Of a DNA stretch of 64,000 nt, positions 34,474 through 42,800 are shown in pieces (position 1 is the stretch's first letter; every line of letters begins with the position of its first letter). The notes under the pieces were generated by a model. The model ran no database searches and had not been told where the DNA came from. It worked only from the letters and a program-made list of their open reading frames with translations. The position numbers were made by a program, and so were the translations under genes. Origin of the DNA: Olsenella intestinalis. GTDB lineage: Bacteria > Actinomycetota > Coriobacteriia > Coriobacteriales > Atopobiaceae. The stretch is taken from the NCBI RefSeq assembly GCF_023276655.1, contig NZ_JALGRK010000001.1, positions 186,001-250,000 of the forward strand, read 5' to 3'.

Positions 34474-35736
34474 CTACCGTTCCTGCTTGTTGTTGTGGCT
34501 TGCGTTGGCGCCGGCCGGGCGCACCGAGTCGGTGACGCCCATGGTGACCGCGACGTCGGAGGTCGAGAGCACGGGGCCCTTGGCAGGGGCGTCCAGTCGC
34601 TTGGCGAGCATCGAGAGCAGCTTGGAGGCGATCATCGTGAGGATGAGGTAGCAGATCGTCGCGATGACGTAGACCTCGAGCTGGCGGTAGTAGATGCCCG
34701 CGACCGTGGTCGTCGAGAACATGAGGTCGAAGACGCCGATGACCGAGAGGACCGAGGAGTCCTTGATGTTGACGACGAGCTCGTTGGAGAGGGCGGGCAC
34801 GGCGTTCTTGATGCCCTGCGGGAAGACGACCTTGGTCATGGCCTGCCACTGCGAGAGGCCGAGCGAGCGCGCGGCCTCGGCCTGGCCGCCGTCGACGGCC
34901 TCGATGCCGCCGCGCAGCACCTCCATCATGTAGGCCGTCGAGTTGAGCGAGATGGTCACGAGGCCCGCGACGAACGTGGACCAGATGCCGGAGATCTCGG
35001 TCGTCGACATGCCCGTGCCGCGCAGGGCGGCGAACCCCGCGAAGTAGATGAGGAGGGACTGAACCATCATCGGCGTGCCGCGCACGACCGCGGAGTAGAA
35101 CTTGGCGAAGCCGCAGCCGACGACCTTGAGGAAGCGGACGAGGTCGTTGTCGGGGCGGTCAATCTGCTGAAGGCGCAGGAAGACGAGGAGCAGCGCGAGG
35201 AAGAAGGCGATGACGGTGCCGAAGACGGCGAGCTGCACCGTGGTCGCGATGCCCTTGATGAAGATGTCCTTGCCGGCGAAGAGCATGTAGACCATGCCGG
35301 GAAGGAACCCCTGCGGGTTCGTCTCGGAGAGGGCGGCCGCCTGGGCCACGGCGATGAACCCCATGACGACGCGGTCGACGAAGAGCACCGCCGTGATGCC
35401 CACGACCACGTACGACGCGATCCTCTCGGCCTTGCGCGCGCCCGGGCGCACGAAGGGCGACGTGCTGGCGTAGTCGCGCCACTTGATCAGCTTGTTCAGG
35501 AGGGCCACGCCGGAGACGACGACCCAGGCGAACAGCAGGTAATACATGACGACCTCGAGGGCGTAGACGCCGGCGAGGAAGCTCATCTCGGTGCGCGGCT
35601 GTGACGAGAGCCACATGCCGACGAGCGCGATCGCGCTCGTGCCGAGAAAGACGTAGCGGTGGTCAGCGGCAACGAAGCGGGTGAGCCTGTTGCCAGAGCG
35701 GGAAGACCCAGCGGGGTCCCCTTGAGCGATGCCCAT
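34474..35736 (-). CDS. Polar amino-acid ABC transporter permease with N-terminal membrane extension
   Basis: A 420-residue permease. Its C-terminal half (from about residue 160) is a standard HisM/GltK-type domain: TTVQLAVFGTVIAFFLALLL, VRGTPMMVQSLLIYF, and the ATPase-contact EAA loop DGGQAEAARSLGLSQWQ. The preceding 150 residues, with about three additional transmembrane segments, are not part of the usual 220-residue permease. The ATG at 35736 was chosen because GGGAGG lies 6 bases upstream; another ATG abuts that site. Confidence 0.92.
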   Translation of the reverse strand: MGIAQGDPAGSSRSGNRLTRFVAADHRYVFLGTSAIALVGMWLSSQPRTEMSFLAGVYALEVVMYYLLFAWVVVSGVALLNKLIKWRDYASTSPFVRPGARKAERIASYVVVGITAVLFVDRVVMGFIAVAQAAALSETNPQGFLPGMVYMLFAGKDIFIKGIATTVQLAVFGTVIAFFLALLLVFLRLQQIDRPDNDLVRFLKVVGCGFAKFYSAVVRGTPMMVQSLLIYFAGFAALRGTGMSTTEISGIWSTFVAGLVTISLNSTAYMMEVLRGGIEAVDGGQAEAARSLGLSQWQAMTKVVFPQGIKNAVPALSNELVVNIKDSSVLSVIGVFDLMFSTTTVAGIYYRQLEVYVIATICYLILTMIASKLLSMLAKRLDAPAKGPVLSTSDVAVTMGVTDSVRPAGANASHNNKQER

Positions 35737-35861
35737 GCGCATCCTCCCTAAGAGATTTCGGTGCGCCACGACGGCGCGGCAAATGGAACGGGACGTGCCC
35801 GCAACGCTAAAACCATAGCGCAAATCGGGGCACGGGGGTGACAATTGTGAGAAGGCCCAGC

Positions 35862-36824
35862 TTAGGCAGGCTGCCGTGCGATGACGGCGTCGAACATCGA
35901 GGTGCGCTCCTCCTCGGGCACGGCCGCGATCGCGTCGTTGACGCGCTTGAGGACCTCCGGCTTGCCCTTCGCGAGGCCGGCGTTGACGGGGACCACCTGG
36001 GAGAAGCCCCTGCCGTCCTCGAACTGGATGGCGACGAGGCCGGGGTTGGCCTTGAGGAAGCCGTCGGTGTTCTCGGTGTTGTAGGTGATGGCGTCACAGG
36101 TGCCCTGCGTGAGCTGCGAGATCTGCGAGGGCACGGAGTCGACCGGCGTGAGGTGCGTCACGTTGGGGATCTCGTCGATGACGGAGTCGAGCAGGGTGTC
36201 CTTCTGGCCGAGGACCGCCGACCCCGCGAAGTCGGAGAGCTCCGTTGCGCCCTCGAAGCGCGAGCCCTTCTTCACGAGCAGGCCGAAGTGGCCGATGAAG
36301 TAGGGGTCGGAGAAATCGATGGCCTGGCGACGCTCGTCGGTGGCGGACATGCCCGCGAGGATGATGTCGATCTGGCCGTTGTTGAGCGAGTCGATCAGGC
36401 CCGAGAAGCTCATCTTGACGGCGACGGGCTCCATGCCGAGGGCCTTGGCGATGACCTTCGCGAACTGGACGTCGTAGCCGTCCGCGTAGGCGCCGGCCAC
36501 GTTCTGGATGGGGATCGTGGTGTCGCTCGCCTCGGTGGCCTGCCAGTTGAAGGGCGCATAGGCGGCCTCCATGCCGACGCGCAGGGTCTTGCCGTCGCCG
36601 AGGACGGAGCCGCCCGCGGACGACGAGGAGCCGGAGCCGGCGACGGGCGTGACGCCCGGGGCGGCCGGGCCGCAGGCCGCAAGCGCGCTCGTGGCGCAGA
36701 CACCGAGGGCGGCCGTGGCGGAGAGCTTGATAAACGAGCGGCGCGAGAGGGAGCTCACGGGAGGCGTACCGTGCGGTATGCGCGTGATAGGGCTATGGCT
36801 AGGGCTGTAGTCGTGCGTGGTCAT
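35862..36824 (-). CDS. Amino-acid ABC transporter substrate-binding lipoprotein with Tat-type signal
   Basis: A 320-residue periplasmic-binding-protein-type lipoprotein. The signal sequence combines a twin-arginine motif SRRSFIKLS with the lipobox ALAAC, so it may be exported folded by Tat and then lipidated. The mature domain (about 80-318) is SBP family 3: LRVGMEAAYAPFNW, GYDVQFAKVIAKAL, ILAGMSATDERRQAIDFSDPYF. It is first gene of the transporter operon. GAGGGAACCAG precedes the ATG; a short hairpin lies in the leader. Confidence 0.93.
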   Translation of the reverse strand: MTTHDYSPSHSPITRIPHGTPPVSSLSRRSFIKLSATAALGVCATSALAACGPAAPGVTPVAGSGSSSSAGGSVLGDGKTLRVGMEAAYAPFNWQATEASDTTIPIQNVAGAYADGYDVQFAKVIAKALGMEPVAVKMSFSGLIDSLNNGQIDIILAGMSATDERRQAIDFSDPYFIGHFGLLVKKGSRFEGATELSDFAGSAVLGQKDTLLDSVIDEIPNVTHLTPVDSVPSQISQLTQGTCDAITYNTENTDGFLKANPGLVAIQFEDGRGFSQVVPVNAGLAKGKPEVLKRVNDAIAAVPEEERTSMFDAVIARQPA

Positions 36825-37083
36825 CTGGTTCCCTCTTTCAGGCAGTGCTCTTCGTGTTCCCCTTTCGTGCCCCGCAACCGGAGGGGACCCATTCCCCTCC
36901 CCCTTGCAACCTAATGCGAGAAAGTTACGTGCACGTACCCAACATAGGGTACGGCAACGAGGGCGCCCTGCCACCGTCGTTGTTGGTAACAAGCACGCAA
37001 CCGGCGACGGGCGGGAGGAAACGAAGGCGAGAGGAGCGCGCGGCCATGGCCGTACGCTCCTCTCGGCAGCACCGTGATCGGGG
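36825..37083. promoter_or_regulatory. Leader of the amino-acid transporter operon with hairpins
   Basis: Contains GAGGGGA-CCCAT-TCCCCTC (36881-36899), CGTACCC-AACATA-GGGTACG (36934-36953) and the tsaD-side terminator (37029-37064). The first two lie upstream of the binding-protein gene and could be leader structures or operators. No riboswitch class is recognised. Confidence 0.4.
37029..37064 (-). terminator. Terminator of the glmS-to-tsaD operon
   Basis: Arms GAGAGGAGCG (37029-37038) and CGCTCCTCTC (37055-37064), 20 bases after the tsaB-rimI-tsaD stop. Confidence 0.65.
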
Positions 37084-39576
37084 CTAGGCGCGCTCGGGCC
37101 AGCCCTCTCCCACGACGGGGGCCTGGTCGCTCGACCAGCAGCCGAGCTTGGCGTTGGGGTTTGCGTCGAGGGTCAGGTCCATGTGGACGTTCGCGTGGTG
37201 GTTGCGCAGAGCGGCGACGGCGATCATGGCGCCGTTGTCGCCGCAGACGACCATCGGCGGGACCGTGACGCGCACGCCCATGCGCGAGAAGCGCTTGCGG
37301 TAGGCCGCGCGCAGCTCGGGGTTGGCGGCCACGCCGCCGCCCACGCAGAAGTCGGAGACGCCGGTCTGGTCGACGGCCTCGGCGGCCTTGGCCACCTGGA
37401 CGTCGATGACGGCCGCCTCGAAGGAGGCCGCGAGGTCGGGCAGGTCGATGGGGCGCCCGGCGCGGTTCTCGCCCTCGATGTAGGTGATGACCGCGGTCTT
37501 GAGGCCAGAGAGCGAGAAGCGGAAGTCGTGGCTGTGCATCATGGCGCGCGGGAAGTGAATCGCCTTCTTGTTGCCGCGTGCGGCGAGCTTGGAGATGATC
37601 GGGCCGCCGGGGTAGCCGAGGCCGAGGGCCTTGGCCACCTTGTCGAAGGCCTCGCCCACGGCGTCGTCGATCGTGGCGCCGAGCACCTCGTAGTCGCCCC
37701 AGTCGCGCACGTGGACGAGCATGGTGTTGCCGCCCGAGACGAGGCTCGCGACGAAGGGCGGCTCGAGGTCGGGCGTCTCGAAGAGGTTGGCGAGCAGGTG
37801 GCCCTCGAGGTGGTTGACGGCCGTGAGGGGCAGGCCCGTCGCGGCGCAGACGCCCTTGGCGAAGGCGACGCCGACGACGAGGGCGCCGACGAGGCCGGGG
37901 CCGGCCGTCACGCCGACGCAGGCGAGGTCGGCGGGCGTCAGCGTGTCGCAGCCGAAGTGCTCGCCGGCCTGGGCGAGGACCTCCTCGAACACGCCGACGA
38001 TGGCCTCGACGTGCTTGCGCGAGGCGATCTCGGGGACGACGCCGCCGAAGCGGGCGTGGAAGTCGATCGAGGTGGCGACCACGTTGGCGCAGACGACGCC
38101 GTGCGAGTCGATGATCGCCATGGCCGTCTCGTCGCACGACGACTCGACGGAGAGGACGAGGTCGCCGGCAGCCGCGAGGGCCTCGAGCGTGGATGCGCTC
38201 CTCTCGCCCGCGTGAATGGGCCAGGGGCGAAGCGACGCGGCGGGCTCGACGCGCGAGGTCTTGAGGCGCGCGGCGTCGAGGGGCAGGTCGACGGTCATGA
38301 TCAGGGCGTCGGCGCCCGGTCCGTAGTAGTTGGGGCGCTCGCCGGCCTGGGTGAGGCCGAGGCCCTCGTAGAGGGCGCGGGCGCCGGCGTTGTCGCGCTC
38401 GACCTCGAGCGATGCGGTCTTGGCGCCGAGGGTCTGTGCGTCGTAGGCGATGCGCGCGAAGAGGCGCGCGGCCAGGCCCTCGCGGCGGCGCTCGGGGGCG
38501 ACCACGACGTCGGCGACCTCGAAGTCGTCGCCGCAGACGCGGCCTCCCGCGAAGCCGATCACGCGGCCGCGGTCGTGCGCGACCCACCAGGAGCGGCCGC
38601 TTCCGGCGAGGTCCTCCTCGAAGAGGCGGCGAGACCACGCGGTGTGCGCGGCGTCGGCGTAGACCTCGGCCTCGAGCTCGGCGACGGCGTCGAGGTCGTT
38701 TACGGTCATGGGGCGCAGCTGCGAGTGGACGCCGGCGAGCAGGTCGTCGACGCCGGTGGTGCGCACGCTCGCGGGCTCCCTCATGCCGAGGCGCTGGCGC
38801 TCGGCCTCCTCCGCGTCGGAGAGGCGCGTGTAGATGGGCAGCACGAGGGCCGGGTCGCCGCTGCCGAGCCCGGGCGCGTCGGCGGATGCGGCGGCGCGCA
38901 GGAGCCCCTCGCCGGTGGGGTACCACGACGACTCGTCGACGAAGCGCGCGAAGCCGGCCGCGGAGAAGGACTCGCGGTACTTCTTGAGGCCGTCGCCGGT
39001 GAGGATGAGCTCGCCGGCGTCGGAGCGCGCGGCGAGCTCGGCCACGCACGCGTCGGCCTTCACGACGCGCTCGACGTCGAAGGCGCGATGCGCCCCGGCC
39101 TCGTCGAGCTCGTAGATGCCGGGGTAGACCTCGCGGCGCATGGCGTCTCCGATGACGGCGAGGCGGCCGCGGACGCCCGCGCCCCAGGCGCTCCACGCGA
39201 CGGCGTCGAGGGTCGACGCGCCGAGGAGCGGCCTGGCCAGGCCGCACGAGAGGCCCTTGGCCGTGGCGATGCCGATGCGCACGCCCGTGAACGAGCCGGG
39301 ACCGCGGCCGACGAGCACCTCGTCGACGTCGGCCATCGTGAGGCTCGCCTCGTCCAGGCAGGCGAGGGCCGTACGTGTGAGCGACTCGTTGGCGTGCCTG
39401 CGGCAGAGGTGGTCCCCCGACGAGAGGATGCGCACTTCTCGGCTGCGCGCGCCTGCGTCGGCCGCGCCCGAGAGGCCACCGGCGACCACGCCCACGCAGC
39501 ACGCGAGCATGTCGGTCGAGGTGTCAATCGCAAGAATGACGGACTCGCCGGGGGCGAGCGCGGTGTCGAGGCTCAT
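37084..39576 (-). CDS. TsaB-RimI-TsaD fusion protein (tRNA t6A synthesis plus N-acetyltransferase)
   Basis: An 830-residue fusion of three normally separate proteins. Residues about 15-235 are TsaB (VILAIDTSTDMLACCVG, VGRGPGSFTGVRIGIATAKG). Residues about 285-430 are a RimI-type GNAT acetyltransferase (VVVAPERRREGLAARLF, ALYEGLGL). Residues about 470-830 are TsaD (LSVESSCDETAMAI, the metal motif NHLEGH, VSGGNTML, GDNGAMIA). With TsaE (40436-40951) it makes most of the threonylcarbamoyl-adenosine machinery; TsaC is not in the window. All motifs are intact. The ATG at 39576 is one option; an in-frame GTG lies 15 bases earlier and neither has a strong ribosome site. Confidence 0.95.
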   Translation of the reverse strand: MSLDTALAPGESVILAIDTSTDMLACCVGVVAGGLSGAADAGARSREVRILSSGDHLCRRHANESLTRTALACLDEASLTMADVDEVLVGRGPGSFTGVRIGIATAKGLSCGLARPLLGASTLDAVAWSAWGAGVRGRLAVIGDAMRREVYPGIYELDEAGAHRAFDVERVVKADACVAELAARSDAGELILTGDGLKKYRESFSAAGFARFVDESSWYPTGEGLLRAAASADAPGLGSGDPALVLPIYTRLSDAEEAERQRLGMREPASVRTTGVDDLLAGVHSQLRPMTVNDLDAVAELEAEVYADAAHTAWSRRLFEEDLAGSGRSWWVAHDRGRVIGFAGGRVCGDDFEVADVVVAPERRREGLAARLFARIAYDAQTLGAKTASLEVERDNAGARALYEGLGLTQAGERPNYYGPGADALIMTVDLPLDAARLKTSRVEPAASLRPWPIHAGERSASTLEALAAAGDLVLSVESSCDETAMAIIDSHGVVCANVVATSIDFHARFGGVVPEIASRKHVEAIVGVFEEVLAQAGEHFGCDTLTPADLACVGVTAGPGLVGALVVGVAFAKGVCAATGLPLTAVNHLEGHLLANLFETPDLEPPFVASLVSGGNTMLVHVRDWGDYEVLGATIDDAVGEAFDKVAKALGLGYPGGPIISKLAARGNKKAIHFPRAMMHSHDFRFSLSGLKTAVITYIEGENRAGRPIDLPDLAASFEAAVIDVQVAKAAEAVDQTGVSDFCVGGGVAANPELRAAYRKRFSRMGVRVTVPPMVVCGDNGAMIAVAALRNHHANVHMDLTLDANPNAKLGCWSSDQAPVVGEGWPERA

Positions 39577-39717
39577 GTAGGTCCAATCCACGGAGTGCTT
39601 TCACGCGAAATAGTGTACACGCGCAGGCAGGCGCCGTGGAGCCGCCTGTCCATGGGGCACCATACCTGCAAAGTGCGGGCGCCTTGCGCGCGTCGTGCGA
39701 ACGCCTCGCGCGTCGCC

Positions 39718-40371
39718 CTACCCCACCTTGGCGAACAGGAGCACGCGCCCCATGGCGCCCTGCCTGACCACGAGACGGCCGTCGTCGTTGAGGTCCATCG
39801 ACACGACGTCGGCCACGTCGTCGCCAAGGTCGCCGTGCGCAAGCTGCGGCGTCTCGTCGTCCTGGCTCCAGGTGAGCGGCAGCTTCTCGCGCTCGGTCTC
39901 GACCGTGCCGCCCTTGCCCCTGAACGTGAGGGCCATGGCCCCGCGCTCGGCGGCGGTCGTGACGGTGCCGTTTGCGTCGAGCACGCCGAGCAGCTTCCAC
40001 GAGCCGAGGGCGTCGACCTCGAAGACCTTGTCGTTGGGGGCGCGCGTGGCGTCGAAGAGGATGCTGTTCGTGAAGTCCGCGGGTGACAGCGCCGCCGCCT
40101 CGGCCGCGACGTCGGCACTCGCGGCGGGCGGGATCACCGTCTGCTCGCCGGGGGCCGCCTGGGGCGTCTCGGCAGCGGTGGGGGCCACGACCACGGAGTC
40201 CGCGCCCTTCTCGGCGAGGACCCCCAGCTCGGCCGAGGCCGAGGCCGCGACCTGGGCGGCCTGGGCCGGGTCCGTCGCGGCAAGGCGGTCGCACCCGGCG
40301 AGCGCGACCGGCGACAGGACAAGGGCGGACGAGAAGAGCACGCAAGCGAGCTTGACACGTGGCAGGGGCAT
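39718..40371 (-). CDS. Putative lipoprotein
   Basis: A 217-residue protein with a signal peptide ending in the lipobox LAGC at about residue 26, so it is probably membrane-anchored outside the cell. An Ala-rich linker follows (about 30-100), then a compact domain (SWKLLGVLDANGTVTTAAER, MALTFRGKGGTVETER, DLNDDGRLVVRQG). I recognise no family. GGAGG lies 5-6 bases before the ATG. It lies 64 bases after tsaE and before the tsaB-rimI-tsaD gene, as part of a long operon, with one CGAGAAGAGC in its signal-peptide region. Confidence 0.8.
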   Translation of the reverse strand: MPLPRVKLACVLFSSALVLSPVALAGCDRLAATDPAQAAQVAASASAELGVLAEKGADSVVVAPTAAETPQAAPGEQTVIPPAASADVAAEAAALSPADFTNSILFDATRAPNDKVFEVDALGSWKLLGVLDANGTVTTAAERGAMALTFRGKGGTVETEREKLPLTWSQDDETPQLAHGDLGDDVADVVSMDLNDDGRLVVRQGAMGRVLLFAKVG

Positions 40372-40435
40372 GATGGCCTCCGTCCGTTGCGGCATATACC
40401 TGTGCGGACTTCAGTCTATCCCATAAATAAGTTAC

Positions 40436-40951
40436 CTAAGAAATATCATCTGCGAGCGTGCGCACCAGACGGGCTGCGCGGTTGCCACAGGCCGCGAACG
40501 CGACCCTGCGGGGCGGCTCCTCGCCGGGCGCGACCTCGTCGTCGAGCCTCGTGATCGTGACGCGCACGAGGTCGTCCCCCAGCTGGTCGAGGAACTGCTC
40601 GCCCCACTCGATCACGCAGGCGCCGTCACCGTCGAGCGCGTCGAAGAGCCCGGTGTCCTCAAGCTCGTCGGCGCCGTCGAGGCGGTAGAGGTCGAAGTGG
40701 TAGAGCGGCATGCGCTCGCCCTCGTAGACCATCTGGATGTTGAAGGTCGGGCTGCACACGTCGTCCACGACGCCCAGCGCCGCCGCGATGCCCTTGGTGA
40801 ACTGGGTCTTGCCCGCACCGAGGTCGCCCGTCAGCACGAGCACGTCGCCCTCCTCGAGAAGCCCTCCGACCGTGCGCCCGCAGGCTATGGTCTCCTCCGT
40901 CGAGTGGGTCACGACCTCGCAGGCCACGCTCTTCTCCTCCACGTCGCTCAT
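40436..40951 (-). CDS. tsaE: tRNA threonylcarbamoyladenosine biosynthesis ATPase TsaE
   Basis: A 171-residue P-loop ATPase with GDLGAGKTQFTKG near residues 42-54, PTFNIQMVYEG and YHFDLYRLDGADELEDTG, all typical of TsaE, and the conserved VIEWGEQF. It drives turnover of the TsaB-TsaD complex, whose subunits are fused in the gene two positions downstream. A tail of about 20 residues exceeds the usual length of 150. Confidence 0.95.
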   Translation of the reverse strand: MSDVEEKSVACEVVTHSTEETIACGRTVGGLLEEGDVLVLTGDLGAGKTQFTKGIAAALGVVDDVCSPTFNIQMVYEGERMPLYHFDLYRLDGADELEDTGLFDALDGDGACVIEWGEQFLDQLGDDLVRVTITRLDDEVAPGEEPPRRVAFAACGNRAARLVRTLADDIS

Positions 40952-40963
40952 GTCAGTCCCCTC

Positions 40964-41593
40964 TCACGCGCCCGGGCTCGCGCCATCGTCCCCCGCGGGG
41001 TGGTCGGCCAGCCATGCGGCCGCCATCCGCAGGTCCTCGACGAGAAGCGGGGCCCAGTCCTCGTTGTAGATCGTCGCCGCCGGGTGGAAGGTCGCCACCA
41101 CGTGGAAGTGGCCCGCCTCGTGCATGCGGCCGCGCAGCTTGGTGACGCCATTGTCGCACCTGAGCACGAACTGGGCCGCGACGTTGCCCAGGCACACGAT
41201 CACGTCCGGCCAGACGCTGCGGATCTGCTCGCGAAGAAACGGCGCGCAGGCCGAGATCTCGCCGGGCGCGGGCGGGCGGTTCGAGGGCACGCGGCACTTG
41301 GTCACGTTCGTGACGTACACGTCGGCCTCGTCGATGCCGGCCTGCTCGAGCGCACGGGCGAGCACGCGGCCGCTCGCGCCCGAGAGGGGCTCGCCGCACG
41401 CCTCGTCGGAGGCCGAGGGCGCCTCGCCGATGAGCATCAGGCGCGCATGGGCGCTCCCGCGCCCGAACACGATCCGCTCGCGCGACTGGGCGAGCGGACA
41501 GAGGCCGCAGTCGCCCAACACGTCGCGGATCTCCCCCAGCTCCACCTCGCGCGGACGCGGGCGGTCGTGGCCGGGGATGCGCAGGCGCCCCAT
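40964..41593 (-). CDS. Iron-sulfur uracil-DNA glycosylase (family 4/5 type)
   Basis: A 209-residue glycosylase removing uracil from DNA. It carries the motif GEAPSASDEACGEPLSGASG, the substrate-pocket sequence TNVTKCRVPSNRPP and the C-terminal HPAA. Cysteines at 29, 32, 100 and 116 match the 4Fe-4S site of the family. It is 7 bases downstream of alr and 12 upstream of tsaE, in the housekeeping operon. Confidence 0.92.
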   Translation of the reverse strand: MGRLRIPGHDRPRPREVELGEIRDVLGDCGLCPLAQSRERIVFGRGSAHARLMLIGEAPSASDEACGEPLSGASGRVLARALEQAGIDEADVYVTNVTKCRVPSNRPPAPGEISACAPFLREQIRSVWPDVIVCLGNVAAQFVLRCDNGVTKLRGRMHEAGHFHVVATFHPAATIYNEDWAPLLVEDLRMAAAWLADHPAGDDGASPGA

Positions 41594-41600
41594 GAGACGC

Positions 41601-42761
41601 CTACACGAACACGCGGTCGAGGCGCTGCGAGAAGTTGCAGACGACCTCGTAGTTGATGGTTCCGCGGCGCTCGGCCATCTCGTCGGCGGTGATCTCCTCG
41701 TCGCCGTCGCGGCCGATGATCGTCACCACGTCGCCGCGCTCGACGCGCTCGGCGGGGTGGTAGGCGCGAATGTTGTTGACGTCGACCGCGAACATGAACT
41801 GGTCCATGCAGATGCGACCCACCTGGCGGGCGCGCACGCCGCCCACGATGACGTCCATGTTGTTCGAGAGCGTGCGGGCGAGGCCGTCGGCATATCCCAC
41901 GGGCACGGTCGCGATCTGGATGTTGGGCTTCGGCACGCGGTAGGTGAGGCCGTAGCCCACGCCCTCGCCCACGGCCGGGTTGATCACGCGCGTCACGCGG
42001 GCGCGCACGCTCATCGCGGGCGTCAGCTGGATGCGCGGCGCCGTGGTGTCGGCGGGCTGCAGGCCGTAGAGGCCGATGCCCACGCGGCACATGTCATAGT
42101 GGAACTCGGGGTGCAGCACGGTGCCTGGCGTGTTGTCGCAGTGCGCGAGGCCGGGGTCGAAGCCCGCGTCGCGCAGCGCGCACACGGTGTCCTCGAAGCG
42201 TTTCGCCTGCTGCTTGAAGTCCCAGTCGCCGATGACGTCGGCGGTCGCGAAGTGCGTGAAGGTGCCTGCGCACTCGAGCCCGCGGTGGAAGTCGATGCTG
42301 TGGCGGAACTCCACGGCCTCCTCGGGCAGCACGCCGATGCGCGTCATGCCCGTGTCGACGGCCAGGTGGTACTTGCCGACCTTGTCCATGCGGACGGCCT
42401 GCTCGCCGTAGGCGAACGCGAAGTCGGTCGTGTAGATGGCCGGCATGATGTCGTACTCGAGAAGGGCGGCGACGCTCTCGACGGGCGACTCGTTGAGCAT
42501 GAGGATGGGCTGGGTGACGCCTCCCTCGCGCAGCTCGATGCCCTCGTCCACGGTCGCGACCGCGAACTGGTCGGCGCCGGAGGTCGCCATGGCCTTGGCG
42601 CACTCCACGGCGCCGTGCCCGTAGGCGTCGGCCTTCACCGCGCACATCATCTTCGTCCCGCGCGACAGCAGCGACTTGAACGCGCGCGTGTTCTTGCGAA
42701 TGGCGTTCAGGTCGACCTCGACCCACGCCCATCGCCTCTCGGGATAGACTACGCTCGCCAT
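41601..42761 (-). CDS. alr: Alanine racemase
   Basis: A 386-residue fold-III PLP enzyme making D-alanine for peptidoglycan. The PLP lysine is Lys43 in AVKADAYGHG; the second catalytic base is Tyr in GVGYGLTYR; the C-terminal domain has VGRICMDQFM. Length is typical. The spacer to the upstream nnr gene is 39 bases and holds a reversed CGAGAAGAGC. Confidence 0.97.
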   Translation of the reverse strand: MASVVYPERRWAWVEVDLNAIRKNTRAFKSLLSRGTKMMCAVKADAYGHGAVECAKAMATSGADQFAVATVDEGIELREGGVTQPILMLNESPVESVAALLEYDIMPAIYTTDFAFAYGEQAVRMDKVGKYHLAVDTGMTRIGVLPEEAVEFRHSIDFHRGLECAGTFTHFATADVIGDWDFKQQAKRFEDTVCALRDAGFDPGLAHCDNTPGTVLHPEFHYDMCRVGIGLYGLQPADTTAPRIQLTPAMSVRARVTRVINPAVGEGVGYGLTYRVPKPNIQIATVPVGYADGLARTLSNNMDVIVGGVRARQVGRICMDQFMFAVDVNNIRAYHPAERVERGDVVTIIGRDGDEEITADEMAERRGTINYEVVCNFSQRLDRVFV

Positions 42762-42800
42762 CTCCCTCTTCCTTCTCTTGTGTCTTGCTCTTCTCGTCCG

